From NCBI RefSeq assembly GCF_017876575.1, contig NZ_JAGIOE010000001.1:4134443-4198442 (forward strand): 64,000 nucleotides of DNA. The letters run 5' to 3'. Made by a program: the position numbers and the translations under genes. Of this stretch, positions 1 to 8,957 are shown in pieces (position 1 is the stretch's first letter; every line of letters begins with the position of its first letter). Below the pieces are notes generated by a model. That model saw only the letters and a program-made list of their open reading frames with translations. It ran no database searches and was not told the DNA's origin. The stretch is from Paeniglutamicibacter psychrophenolicus (GTDB lineage Bacteria; Actinomycetota; Actinomycetes; Actinomycetales; Micrococcaceae).

Positions 1-205
1 ACTGGCGGCGCGTTCGGTTGCTGGAAGCGGTGACTTGAACGCCGGAATCCCTTTCGCCCGCTCCCGGAAGTTTCCTTCACGTCCCGTACCAAACGTTACA
101 GCTTTTACGAGTTCTATCTTTTCTGGAATTTATCAGATATCTTTTACATGTGCGCCGACAATGTGGCGCAGCTCATAGGAAGCACTCGTTGGCAAAGGAC
201 TCAGC

Positions 206-1120
206 ATGCGCGTAATCGAAATCCCTTCAAGCCGCAAGGGCTACACATTGGTGTTGCACGGTGGGGCCGGGGGCCGCCTGACGGAGTTTTCACCCGAAGA
301 GCAGGCCACATACGCCGACGGGCTCGCAGAAGCGTACGAGGCCGGGGCAAACGTCCTTGAATCAGGCGGAAGCGCACTCGACGCCGTGTGCGCCACCGTC
401 GAGAAATTGGAAAACAACTCGGTGTTCAATGCAGGGCGCGGAGCGGCGCTGACGTCGAAGGGCGAGGCCGAACTGGATGCTTCGGTCATGACGGGCAACG
501 GGCGTGCCGGCGCGGTGGCCGTGTCCCGACATGCGAAGAACCCCGTGTTCCTCGCCAGGAAGGTCATGGAAGAGAGCGAGCACGTTCTGCTGGTGTCACC
601 GACCGAAGCGCTCGTTGAGTCCTGGGGGCTGGAGGTCGTTGCACCGTCCTACTTCGTGACCCCGCCACGGCAACAGCAACTCGCCGCGGTCCGGTCCGAG
701 ACCCTTGCCGGATCGCGCCACGGCACCGTGGGGGCGGTCGCCCTGGACAAGCGGGGCCAGCTGGCCTCCGCGACCTCCACCGGAGGCATGGTCAACCAGC
801 ACGAGGGCCGCGTCGGTGACACTCCCATCATCGGCGCAGGTACCTACGCACGTGACGGCGTCGTGGCAGTGTCCTGCACCGGAACCGGCGAAGCGTTCAT
901 CGAGGGCGCGGTTGCCCACGAAATCTATGCCCGCATGCACTACGCCGGCACGCCGCTGGCAGATGCCGTCGTCTCCACGATCGAGGCCGAACTGGTGCCC
1001 CGCGAGGCCGACGGCGGCATCATTGCCGTGGGCGCCGATGGCAGAATCTGCGTTGCCCACAATTCCCCCGACATGTTTGCCGCGTTTGAAGACAACGGCA
1101 CACTCACCACCTGGACGTAG
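206..1120 (+). CDS. iaaA: Isoaspartyl peptidase / plant-type L-asparaginase
   Basis: This is an Ntn-hydrolase of the asparaginase-2 family. Members are made as a precursor that cleaves itself in front of a threonine and then hydrolyse beta-aspartyl peptides or L-asparagine in the cytoplasm. The 304-residue length fits. Near the N-terminus LHGGAGG is the family hallmark. The autocleavage site is seen as RHGTVGAV, giving Thr174 as the new N-terminal nucleophile, followed by STSTGGM and the substrate loop GEAFIEGA. The ATG is preceded by AAAGGACT. The gene leads an operon with an RpiR regulator and an amino-acid ABC importer, so the imported compound is probably an isoaspartyl peptide or asparagine (inference). 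Upstream, TATCTTTT occurs twice (115-122 and 138-145). Confidence 0.9.
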   Translation: MRVIEIPSSRKGYTLVLHGGAGGRLTEFSPEEQATYADGLAEAYEAGANVLESGGSALDAVCATVEKLENNSVFNAGRGAALTSKGEAELDASVMTGNGRAGAVAVSRHAKNPVFLARKVMEESEHVLLVSPTEALVESWGLEVVAPSYFVTPPRQQQLAAVRSETLAGSRHGTVGAVALDKRGQLASATSTGGMVNQHEGRVGDTPIIGAGTYARDGVVAVSCTGTGEAFIEGAVAHEIYARMHYAGTPLADAVVSTIEAELVPREADGGIIAVGADGRICVAHNSPDMFAAFEDNGTLTTWT

Positions 1121-1129
1121 GGCAGGGCA

Positions 1130-2005
1130 ATGGCACTCATCAAGGCAAAGATCCACGATCGCATGGACACCATGACTCCTGCCGAGAGGAAGGTGGCCCG
1201 CGCATTGCTGGCCGACTATCCCAGTGCGGGGCTCACCAGCGCAGCAAGCCTGGCCAAGAACGCGGGAACAAGCACCCCGACGGTCCTCCGCCTCGTGAGC
1301 CGGTTGGGCTTGGACGGATACCCGGAACTCCAGGCCCGGCTGCGTGACGAGATCACCATCGATTCCCGGTCCCCGGTGCACCGCGCCGAACAGCAACCGC
1401 CGGAGCCGATGATCAACCCCGAGCTGGGTGCCTTGGTTCTTCCACGCCGGAACCTGATCGACCGCATCGCATCGATGGTGCCCGCGGCCGAATTCGACCG
1501 CCTCGTGAAGGTTCTTGTCTCCCAACCGCGAGCAGTCCTGATATCCGGCGGCTATTTTTCCTCGCACCTCGCAGAAATCCTGGCCGCCCAACTCGACGAG
1601 CTCATTCCCAACGTCAGCATGACGAAGGAACCCTTCGGACGCGATTGCGGCAAGTACCTGGATTTGAAGAAGAACTCGGTTGTCATCGTGATCGACTTCC
1701 GCCGCTACGAGCTTGAAAGCAAGAAGGTCGCCGAATTGGCAAGGCAACGCGGGGCAACCGTCGTCGTCATCACCGACCACGAGCTTTCACCAAGCACCGA
1801 GCACGCAGACATCGTGCTGCCCGTTCCGGTCGAGGGAATCCCCTTTGATTCCTTCGTCGGCCTGCTGGTCCTCATCGAGGCCATCGTCGAGGCAACATTC
1901 AAGCAAACCCGAGAAACCAGCATGAAGCGCATGAAGCAGTGGGAACAAACCTTCCACATCCACCGCTCATTCGCCGAACAACCACATCCCGAGGAAGAAT
2001 CATGA
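1130..2005 (+). CDS. MurR/RpiR family transcriptional regulator
   Basis: This is a DNA-binding regulator with an N-terminal helix-turn-helix (about residues 1-75, including [20 protein letters not shown]) and a C-terminal SIS domain (about 125-265). RpiR-family SIS domains usually sense phosphosugars; here the neighbours suggest an amino-acid or peptide-linked effector. The start lies 9 bp after the asparaginase stop with GGGCAGGGCA as ribosome site. The stop overlaps the next start as ATGA, so it is translationally coupled to the ABC ATPase. It likely controls this operon. The effector is unknown. Confidence 0.88.
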   Translation: MALIKAKIHDRMDTMTPAERKVARALLADYPSAGLTSAASLAKNAGTSTPTVLRLVSRLGLDGYPELQARLRDEITIDSRSPVHRAEQQPPEPMINPELGALVLPRRNLIDRIASMVPAAEFDRLVKVLVSQPRAVLISGGYFSSHLAEILAAQLDELIPNVSMTKEPFGRDCGKYLDLKKNSVVIVIDFRRYELESKKVAELARQRGATVVVITDHELSPSTEHADIVLPVPVEGIPFDSFVGLLVLIEAIVEATFKQTRETSMKRMKQWEQTFHIHRSFAEQPHPEEES

Positions 2006-2790
2006 GCTCACCGATCACCAAGACATCATCGGTCTTGCCCCCGGCACCCGTGGACGTGCCGATGGTCAGGCTTGAAAACGTGGAGAAGCACTACGGACCA
2101 CTCCACGTCCTGCAAAACATCAACCTCACCATCAAACCGCGCGAAGTGGTCGTCATCATCGGCCCCTCGGGTTCCGGAAAGTCCACACTCTGCCGGACCA
2201 TCAACCGGCTCGAAACCATCGATTCCGGTGTGATCAGTGTCGATGGCAAGGAATTGCCCGCCGAGGGCGCGGCACTTGCCAGGTTGCGTGCCGAGGTGGG
2301 AATGGTCTTCCAGTCGTTCAACCTGTTCGCGCACAAGACGATCCTCGAAAACATCATGCTGGCACCCACCAAGGTCCGCAAGATCTCCCGCCGGCAGTCC
2401 GAGGCCGAAGCAATGAAGCTGCTCGAACGGGTGGGAATCAGCACCCAGGCCCACAAATATCCCGCGGAGTTGTCAGGAGGCCAGCAGCAGCGCGCAGCCA
2501 TCGCCAGGGCACTGGCCATGAATCCCAAGGTGATGCTGTTTGACGAACCAACCTCGGCGCTCGACCCGGAAATGGTCAACGAGGTACTCAACGTCATGAC
2601 CGACCTGGCCAACGAGGGCATGACGATGCTCGTGGTCACCCACGAAATGGGCTTCGCCCGCAGGGCCGCCGACCGGGTCGTTTTCATGGACCAGGGCCAG
2701 ATCGTCGAGCAGAACACCCCCGTCGAGTTCTTCGATTCCCCCCAGACGGAACGGGCACGGTCCTTCCTGTCCTCGGTCCTCACACACTAG
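2002..2790 (+). CDS. Polar amino-acid ABC transporter ATP-binding protein
   Basis: Cytoplasmic ATPase of a PAAT-type (GlnQ/HisP-like) importer, 262 residues. Walker A is GPSGSGKST at about residue 54, the ABC signature LSGGQQQR at about 157, and Walker [15 protein letters not shown] at about 178. The ATG at 2002 overlaps the RpiR stop and has GAGGAAG in front. An in-frame ATG at 1939 would place 21 residues inside the regulator gene and is less likely. It works with the lipoprotein and two permeases downstream. Confidence 0.93.
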   Translation: MSSPITKTSSVLPPAPVDVPMVRLENVEKHYGPLHVLQNINLTIKPREVVVIIGPSGSGKSTLCRTINRLETIDSGVISVDGKELPAEGAALARLRAEVGMVFQSFNLFAHKTILENIMLAPTKVRKISRRQSEAEAMKLLERVGISTQAHKYPAELSGGQQQRAAIARALAMNPKVMLFDEPTSALDPEMVNEVLNVMTDLANEGMTMLVVTHEMGFARRAADRVVFMDQGQIVEQNTPVEFFDSPQTERARSFLSSVLTH

Positions 2791-2845
2791 CCAACCCCGG
2801 GCGAAGGTTTCACCCGCCCTTTCCACGACTTTCAAAGGATCCATC

Positions 2846-3787
2846 ATGTTCACATCAGTTTCCCGCCGATCGATTGTCGGTATCGTCGCCGCTTCGGCGG
2901 CCCTCGCCCTGGCCGGTTGCTCCGGAGGTGCCGGTCTTCCCGGAGACCTTCCGGGTGCCGGAGCCGATGCAGCTTCGGCGGCAGTGCTCAAGGATGCGCC
3001 GGTGGCTTCGGCAGCCCAGATCCTCCCCGGCTCCACCATGGAAGCCATCAAGAACCGAGGCAAGCTCATCGTCGCCACGGCCTTGGACGCCCCTCTGGTC
3101 TCCCAACAGGACCCCCTGAATCCGGAGAACGTGACCGGCATGGATGCGGAACTCGCAAAATTGCTGGCCACCTACATCCTGGGGGAACCCAAGGTCCAGT
3201 GGGTGCCGTCCTCCGCCGAAACGCGTGAGGCCATGCTGGCCAACGGAACCGTCGACGTCGTCATGTCGACCTACACGATCACCACAAAGCGCGCCGAACA
3301 GATCTCGTTTGCCGGCCCCTATTTCACCTCCGGCCTCGCTGTCGCCGTCAAGGCAGACAACACCACCATCGGCGGCATCGACGACCTGGCCGGCAAGAAC
3401 GTCATCGTCCAGACCGGCTCCCCCGGGGTCACCCAGATGCCGGAGAAGCAGCCTTCGGCAACACTGGTTCCGTTCGCCACCACCCCGCAGGGCGTCCAGG
3501 CCCTGGTCCAGGGCAGGGGTGACGCCTACGTCCAGGACTATGTCCTGCTCTCCAGCCAGGCCGCCAACAACAAGGACATCAAGATCGTTGGCCTGCCCTT
3601 CACCGAGGAACCGTATGGCATCGGGATCAAGCATGACAACACGCAGTTCAAGGACTTCATCAACACTTGGCTGAAGGCCGTCCAGGACGGCGGGCAATGG
3701 AACCAGGTATGGGAATCCACCCTCGGGACGGTCACCGATTCCGATGCACCCAAGCCCCCTGCCATCGGCTCGGTTCCGGGCTCCTGA
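2846..3787 (+). CDS. Amino-acid ABC transporter substrate-binding lipoprotein
   Basis: Extracytoplasmic receptor of the importer, 313 residues. A lipoprotein signal peptide ends in LALAGC with the lipidated Cys at residue 25, followed by a Gly/Ala-rich linker. The SBP_bac_3 fold follows: GKLIVATALDAPL, then GMDAELAKLLA, then a motif of the AEQISFAGPYFTSG type, typical of polar amino-acid receptors. A clear AAAGGATCC ribosome site precedes the ATG. The ligand cannot be read from sequence; the operon partner suggests asparagine or beta-aspartyl peptides. Confidence 0.9.
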   Translation: MFTSVSRRSIVGIVAASAALALAGCSGGAGLPGDLPGAGADAASAAVLKDAPVASAAQILPGSTMEAIKNRGKLIVATALDAPLVSQQDPLNPENVTGMDAELAKLLATYILGEPKVQWVPSSAETREAMLANGTVDVVMSTYTITTKRAEQISFAGPYFTSGLAVAVKADNTTIGGIDDLAGKNVIVQTGSPGVTQMPEKQPSATLVPFATTPQGVQALVQGRGDAYVQDYVLLSSQAANNKDIKIVGLPFTEEPYGIGIKHDNTQFKDFINTWLKAVQDGGQWNQVWESTLGTVTDSDAPKPPAIGSVPGS

Positions 3788-3834
3788 CCCGAGACGCACC
3801 ATGAGAACCAGGACAAAACAGTGAGCGAAGAACC

Positions 3835-4479
3835 ATGATCATTTCCCAGGAAAGCCTGCAGCTGCTGCTCAACGGGCTCGGCACCACCATCCTGATTGCC
3901 CTCACCGCAGGGGTTGGCTCCATCGTGGTGGGCACGCTCGTCACGGCTGCCCGTGTAAGCCCCATCCCCATCCTGCGGCGCGCGGCATTCGCCTACGCGC
4001 AATTCTTCATCAATGTGCCGCTGCTGGCCCTGTTGATACTGGCGGTCTTTGCCCTTCCGGCTGCAGGCATCATCCTGCCGCTGGTCCCGACCGTGATCAT
4101 CGTGCTTACCGTGTACGAGGCCGCCTACGTGGCCGAGGCACTGCGCAGCGGCGTTAACACGGTGGCGAAGGGCGAGGTCGAGGCAGCGAGGGCACTGGGC
4201 CTGTCGATGGTTCAGTCCCTGCGCTACGTCATCGTGCCGCAGTCGTTCAGGTCCGTCGTCCAGCCCATCGGAAATGTCATGATCGCGCTCGCCATGAACA
4301 CGGCCCTTGCCGCCGTGGTCGGCGTCCTGGAACTGACGTCCCGGGTGAACAGCGTCAATCTGGTGCACGCCCAACCCATCCTCTTCTACACCAGTGCAGG
4401 GCTCGTCTACATGGCGATTGCACTCGTCATCGGGGTCACCACCGGTGTGGTTGAACGAAAGGTAGCGATAGTCCGATGA
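3835..4479 (+). CDS. Amino-acid ABC transporter permease (first subunit)
   Basis: Inner-membrane subunit of the importer, 214 residues with about five hydrophobic segments. The EAA loop that docks on the ATPase is visible as GEVEAARALGLSMVQSL followed by VIVPQSFRSV. The stop overlaps the ATG of the second permease (ATGA at 4476-4479), so the two subunits are probably made in equal amounts. The ribosome site is weak. Confidence 0.9.
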   Translation: MIISQESLQLLLNGLGTTILIALTAGVGSIVVGTLVTAARVSPIPILRRAAFAYAQFFINVPLLALLILAVFALPAAGIILPLVPTVIIVLTVYEAAYVAEALRSGVNTVAKGEVEAARALGLSMVQSLRYVIVPQSFRSVVQPIGNVMIALAMNTALAAVVGVLELTSRVNSVNLVHAQPILFYTSAGLVYMAIALVIGVTTGVVERKVAIVR

Positions 4480-5330
4480 GTTTCATGTATGACGAGCCCG
4501 GTCCCAGAGGCCGGCGAAACATCAGGATCGCCTCGGCGCTGAGCTTCGTGGCCCTGGCCGGACTCGTGGCCCTTGCCCTGTGGCAATTCGGATCACACGG
4601 CCAACTCGACCCAGCCATCTGGGCACCGTTCACCAGCTGGCCCATCTGGCAATACCTGCTGGTGGGCCTGATGGGAACCTTGCAGGTCGCCGCGATCGTG
4701 GCGGTGCTTGGATCGATCCTGGGCGTGTTCCTGGCTCTGGGCAGGAACGGCCGGAACCGGCCGGTGCGCTGGCTGTGCACCGCCTACATCGAGATCGCCC
4801 GGACGGTTCCCGTCCTGCTGCTGATCTATCTGATGCTGTTCGGCCTTCCCCAGCTGGGAATCAATGTCCCGGTCATCTGGAAGCTCACCATCCCGCTGGT
4901 CTTCTCGAACTCGGCGGTATTCGCCGAGATCTTCCGGGCCGGAATCAAGAGCCTGCCCAAGGGCCAGTCCGAAGCGGCGCTCAGCCTCGGCATGAGCGGC
5001 ACCCTGACGATGTTCCTAGTGGTGCTGCCGCAGGCCATCCGGAATGTCGCCCCGTCGTTGCTCAGCCAGTTCGTCAGCCTGCTCAAGGACACGACCCTGG
5101 GCTACATCGTTGCCTTCACGGAACTGCTGTACCGCGGACAACTGCTCACCTCGTACCTGCACGACCTGATTCCGACTTACATCGTCATCACGCTGATCTA
5201 CCTGGTGGTCAGCGGAAGCCTCACCGCCTTGGCTTCACGGCTCCAGAAGCGCCCCCGGCGCAAGGTCGCCCCGCTGTCGGGCCCGGGCATGAATCCCGTT
5301 GCCGAGCAGCCTGTGGTGGCCGCCCGCTGA
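4476..5330 (+). CDS. Amino-acid ABC transporter permease (second subunit)
   Basis: Second membrane subunit, 284 residues. A short charged N-terminus precedes the first hydrophobic segment at about residues 15-38. The EAA loop reads GQSEAALSLGMSGTL and then VLPQAIRNV. The C-terminal tail is Arg/Pro-rich and cytoplasmic. It is the last gene of the operon; a long palindromic terminator starts 28 bp after the stop. Confidence 0.9.
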   Translation: MSFMYDEPGPRGRRNIRIASALSFVALAGLVALALWQFGSHGQLDPAIWAPFTSWPIWQYLLVGLMGTLQVAAIVAVLGSILGVFLALGRNGRNRPVRWLCTAYIEIARTVPVLLLIYLMLFGLPQLGINVPVIWKLTIPLVFSNSAVFAEIFRAGIKSLPKGQSEAALSLGMSGTLTMFLVVLPQAIRNVAPSLLSQFVSLLKDTTLGYIVAFTELLYRGQLLTSYLHDLIPTYIVITLIYLVVSGSLTALASRLQKRPRRKVAPLSGPGMNPVAEQPVVAAR

Positions 5331-5358
5331 TCCGCCCAGCCATGATCGGCGACAGCTG

Positions 5359-5411
5359 AAACAGGCATCGCCCGCGCTCCCCCTCAAGGGGAATGCGGGC
5401 GATGCCTGTTT
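5359..5411. terminator. Palindromic bidirectional terminator, repeat copy 1
   Basis: Perfect 17-bp arms (AAACAGGCATCGCCCGC at 5359-5375 and its complement at 5395-5411) enclose a loop with a further CCCC/GGGG pairing. It ends in TTTT on the + strand and, read in reverse, in a run of T from AAA. The same arms recur at 20914-20965. It lies between the + strand importer operon and a - strand gene remnant, so it can stop transcription both ways. Confidence 0.85.
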
Positions 5412-5429
5412 TGTGCGTTTGGAAGGCAC

Positions 5430-5639
5430 CTACCCGGACGTCCATTGCGCGGGGCCAGGTGCGGTGGTGATCGTCCAGGTCCGTGCCACCACCACCGGAA
5501 TCTTGGGCTGCCCGGCCAGGCCCACCGCCATGTCCAGGGCAAGCTGGGCGCTGGCCGATCCGTCGTGGCCAACCACGATGCTGCCTGCCGGGGCCGGATT
5601 GATCGGAGTCGGTGCCCCCAACGCAATATCGTTTTCCAT
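5430..5639 (-). pseudogene. Truncated universal stress protein (UspA family)
   Basis: A strong ribosome site (AGGAGGG) and ATG open a 69-residue frame. It shows the start of a UspA fold: SIVVGHDGSASAQLALDMA (first strand and helix) and then PVVVARTWTI (second strand). A usual single Usp domain is about 140 residues and has a C-terminal ATP-binding GxxGxxxG; that part is absent. The frame stops 18 bp from the palindromic terminator at 5359-5411, as if the 3' half was deleted up to it. Probably a non-functional remnant, but expression of a short peptide cannot be excluded. Confidence 0.6.
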
Positions 5640-5671
5640 GGCGGTTCCCTCCTGTTGTGTCGGTGTTCCGT

Positions 5672-5965
5672 TCACTTTCCGCGCCCGCGTTCGCGGGTGT
5701 TCGTTGTGCCGCTGGTGGTTGCTTTCCGTCGCCTGCTTCGTGCCTGTTTGGCCCGGCTTCGGTGCCCGGGGCAGGTAGTTTCCTTGCTTGGAGGCAGTTC
5801 CGGTTCCCGGAGGGGTGGTGCAAAGCTCACATGGGTCGAGGACCTGCTCGTGGCTTCGCGCAGAATGGCCATGAATGCCTGGCTGATGTGGAGGAAGTGG
5901 CCGAAAGCAAGCAGGGCAACGATGGCGGCGATGGTGATGCCCCAGATAAGGGGTGAAACACTCAT
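5672..5965 (-). pseudogene. TerC-family membrane protein remnant (N-terminal part)
   Basis: The frame begins SVSPLIWGITIAAIVALLAF after the Met, closely resembling the first membrane segment of TerC/Alx-type proteins. A degraded stretch like the following loop (LREATSRSSTHVSFA) ends by about 5830. The remaining residues are Arg/Pro-rich and look like frameshifted or random sequence. Intact TerC proteins are about 300-340 residues with seven or more membrane segments, so this is a decayed fragment. Resemblance is from memory of the family, not alignment. The region 5966-6196 shows only a GC-rich palindrome, CGTCCCGGGACG near 6049-6059, with its half repeated at 6066-6075. Confidence 0.5.
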
Positions 5966-6196
5966 GTGCCCCTGCTTTCGGACGGCGGCGCCAGCGGGTC
6001 GGGCGCCTTGGGCGGCGTTGCCGATCCGGCGCCGCGACACACCCGTCCGTCCCGGGACGGTTTCTCCCGGGACGAATCCGGCATCACGGGATGCAAGCGC
6101 CCAGCTCGCCGCATTGACATGCCGCCATGCGGTCCTCCGCCCCGAAGAATTCGACGGCCACGGTCGCTCGACAAAGTGCGGGCGCCCGTACAGCGC

Positions 6197-7168
6197 CTAA
6201 CCCAGGTCGAGCACCAGGCGCTTGCCCTTGCACCGCGACACGCAGATCATCATGGTGTCCCCTGCCTTGCACTCCTCATCCGAAAGCAGGGAATCGCGGT
6301 GGTCGATCTCCCCGGAAAGCACCGGGGTCTCGCAAGTGCCGCAGATCCCCTCGCGGCAGGAGTTCAACGGGCTCATGCCGGCATCCTCCAAGGCCTGCAG
6401 GATGCTCACCCCCACCGGAACGCTGATCTCCGTCCCGTCGGTGCCCTGCACCGTGAACTCATGGTCGCCCTCGTGCGGCGCCACGGCTGCGCCCGCGGCC
6501 TCGGGATCCGCGGCAAAGCGTTCGAAGTGCAGGCGGGAAGGTTCCTCCCAAGACCCGGCCAGGGATTCGATCACCTTCAGCAGCGGACCGGGCCCGCAGG
6601 TGTACAGGTGGAATTCCGCGGACCCCTCGCCCAGCAGCTCGGCCAGCGGATAGAAGCCGCTCTCGTCGTCCGCGTGGATGTGCACCTTGTCCCCGTGGAC
6701 CGCCAGCTCGTCGAGGAAGGCCATGTTCCGCCGGCTGCGGCCCAGGTACACCAGCCTCCAGGGCACGCCGGCCGCGGCGGCGGCCCGCACCATGGGCATG
6801 ATCGGGGTGATGCCGATGCCGCCGGCCAGGAACACGTATTCGGTTGCCGGTTCCAGCGCGAAGTTGTTCTTGGGCCCGCGCACCTGGATCTTGGTGCCGG
6901 GACGCAATTCGTCGTGCACGTAGGCCGAACCGCCGCGCCCTGCCGGCTCGCGCAGCACCGCCAGCCGCCACGAATCCTTCCGCCCGGGATCCGAGCAGAG
7001 CGAATATTGCCGGACCAGCCCGTTGGGCAGCAGCACGTCGAGGTGGGACCCGGCGCTCCAGTCGGGCAGATCCTGCCGCAGCGGATGCCGCAATTCCAGG
7101 GAAAGCACTCCCTCGGACTCGCTGGTGATGCGGTGGACTTCGGTTTCAAAGAATTCCAGGGTCGACAT
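6197..7168 (-). CDS. Oxygenase reductase of the phthalate dioxygenase reductase type
   Basis: A 323-residue electron-transfer protein that passes electrons from NAD(P)H through FMN and a [2Fe-2S] cluster to a Rieske oxygenase. Domain order is FMN (RQYSLCSDP, residues 53-61), NAD (AGGIGITPIMPM, 115-126), and C-terminal plant-type ferredoxin with Cys271, Cys276, Cys279 and Cys309. This is the VanB/PDR arrangement. The ATG has AAAGGG upstream. It is last in an operon whose first gene is the Rieske oxygenase, with the importer genes in between; the two oxygenase parts very likely work together. Confidence 0.92.
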   Translation of the reverse strand: MSTLEFFETEVHRITSESEGVLSLELRHPLRQDLPDWSAGSHLDVLLPNGLVRQYSLCSDPGRKDSWRLAVLREPAGRGGSAYVHDELRPGTKIQVRGPKNNFALEPATEYVFLAGGIGITPIMPMVRAAAAAGVPWRLVYLGRSRRNMAFLDELAVHGDKVHIHADDESGFYPLAELLGEGSAEFHLYTCGPGPLLKVIESLAGSWEEPSRLHFERFAADPEAAGAAVAPHEGDHEFTVQGTDGTEISVPVGVSILQALEDAGMSPLNSCREGICGTCETPVLSGEIDHRDSLLSDEECKAGDTMMICVSRCKGKRLVLDLG

Positions 7169-7205
7169 CGGTCTGTGCCCTTTCACGTTTGAGTGGATGG
7201 ATGAA

Positions 7206-8009
7206 TCAGATGACCGAGGCCAAGAAGGCCCGGGTGCGTTCGTGCTGCGGATTGCCGATGACGTCCCTGGCCGGGCCCTGCTCCACGACGTGGCCGTCAT
7301 CCATGAACACCACCCGGTCCGCAACATCCCGGGCGAAGTTCATCTCGTGGGTCACCACGACCATGGTCATGCCGGAGGCCGCCAGGTCCTTCATGACCTT
7401 CAGCACCTCGCCGACGAGCTCCGGGTCCAGCGCGGAGGTCGGCTCGTCAAAGAGCATGACCTTCGGCCGCATGCACAGCGCCCGGGCAATCGCCACGCGC
7501 TGCTGCTGCCCGCCGGAAAGCTGCCGCGGGTACGCCTTGGCCTTGTCGGCCAGCCCCACCGACTCGAGCAGGGCCAGCGCCCGCGCCGTCGCACTCGAGC
7601 GCTTCTCCTTCAGCACCAGGCGCGGCGCCTCGATCAGGTTCTCCAGCACGTTCATGTGCGGAAACAGGTTGAAGTGCTGGAACACCATGCCGATCTCCAC
7701 CCTGGACCGGCAGATCTTCGCGTGCGGCTGCTCGTGCAGCCTGGTGCCCTTCAGGTCGTAGCCCATCACCGACCCGTCCACCCACATCCGGCCGCCCTCG
7801 ATGGTCTCCAGGTGGTTGATGCAGCGCAGCAGCGTCGACTTCCCCGACCCGGACGGGCCGATCAGGCACACCACCTCCCCGCGGTCCACCCGCAGGTCGA
7901 TGCCCTTGAGGACCTCGAGGCGGCCGTAGCTCTTGCGGATCGCATCGGCCTTGATCATCGGCCCGGGCGCCGTGATGGTGGCACCGGCCTCCAGGATGGT
8001 CTCACTCAT
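7206..8009 (-). CDS. Polar amino-acid ABC transporter ATP-binding protein (second system)
   Basis: ATPase of 267 residues with Walker [10 protein letters not shown], signature [15 protein letters not shown] and Walker [15 protein letters not shown]. The ATG at 8009 overlaps the permease stop as ATGA, which decides the start over an in-frame ATG at 8072. It pairs with the single permease and receptor encoded just upstream and probably imports the substrate or product precursor of the Rieske/deacylase pathway. Confidence 0.92.
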   Translation of the reverse strand: MSETILEAGATITAPGPMIKADAIRKSYGRLEVLKGIDLRVDRGEVVCLIGPSGSGKSTLLRCINHLETIEGGRMWVDGSVMGYDLKGTRLHEQPHAKICRSRVEIGMVFQHFNLFPHMNVLENLIEAPRLVLKEKRSSATARALALLESVGLADKAKAYPRQLSGGQQQRVAIARALCMRPKVMLFDEPTSALDPELVGEVLKVMKDLAASGMTMVVVTHEMNFARDVADRVVFMDDGHVVEQGPARDVIGNPQHERTRAFLASVI

Positions 8010-8941
8010 TTCTTGGCTCCCTTGGGGGTCAGCGGATCGTGCACCCGCACGAACCGTTTGAGTTGTTGCCACGGTGTCTGCGGCAGGCCGCGCTGCCCGC
8101 CCCTGGCGTAGTGGCGTTCCAGGTAGAACTGCCCGATGCTCAGGATCGAGGTGACCACGATGTACCAGATGCTGGCGACCATCAGCAGCGGGATCGTCTC
8201 GAAGTTCCGCGCGTAGATGATCTGCGCCGAATACAGCAACTCCGGCACCGAGATCACCGAGACCAGCGCGGTGGTCTTGAGCATGCCGATGGTCTCGTTG
8301 CCGGTCGGAGGGATGATCACGCGCATCGCCTGCGGCAGGATGATCCGCCGCATGGTCTGCAGCCGGTTGATGCCCAGCGCCCCGGCCGCCTCGGACTGGC
8401 CGTGCTCCACCGACAGGATGCCGGCCCGCACGATCTCGGACATGTACGCGGCCTGGTTCAGCCCCAGCCCCAGGATCGCGGCCGTCATCGGCGTGATGAT
8501 CTCATTCGCGTCCAAATCCACCCCCGGGATCCCGAAGGAGATCGAGGGATAGAGCGCTGCCAGGTTGTACCAAAACAGCAGCTGGACCAGCACCGGGGTG
8601 CCGCGGAAGAAGTTCACGTAGCCATAGGCCGTGGTGCGCACCACCGGGTTCGCCGCGATCCGCATGACGGCCAGCACCACCCCCAGCACGATGCCGATGA
8701 GCATGCAGATGGCCGTCAGTTGCAGGGTGATGCCGATGCCGCGCACGATGGAGACGTCGCGGATGTACATCCCGACGGTCTCCCACCCGAAATTCGGGTT
8801 GGTGACCACCGAGCGGGCCAGCAGCAGCCCCAGCAACACGATCACGGCGGCGGAGATCCAGCGCCCCGGGTGCCTGGCCTTGACGATGCTGTAGTCATCG
8901 GCCGTCGTCGCGGTCTTTTTGGGTTCAGTCATAAGTGTCAT
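8006..8941 (-). CDS. Amino-acid ABC transporter permease (second system)
   Basis: Membrane subunit of 311 residues, longer at the N-terminus than most PAAT permeases. A charged leader of about 30 residues precedes the first membrane segment ([14 protein letters not shown]). The EAA loop reads [17 protein letters not shown] followed by [12 protein letters not shown]. Only one permease gene is present, so a homodimeric channel is expected. It sits 16 bp after the receptor gene. Confidence 0.91.
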   Translation of the reverse strand: MTLMTEPKKTATTADDYSIVKARHPGRWISAAVIVLLGLLLARSVVTNPNFGWETVGMYIRDVSIVRGIGITLQLTAICMLIGIVLGVVLAVMRIAANPVVRTTAYGYVNFFRGTPVLVQLLFWYNLAALYPSISFGIPGVDLDANEIITPMTAAILGLGLNQAAYMSEIVRAGILSVEHGQSEAAGALGINRLQTMRRIILPQAMRVIIPPTGNETIGMLKTTALVSVISVPELLYSAQIIYARNFETIPLLMVASIWYIVVTSILSIGQFYLERHYARGGQRGLPQTPWQQLKRFVRVHDPLTPKGAKK

Positions 8942-8957
8942 GGCGTGGTTTCCGGGG

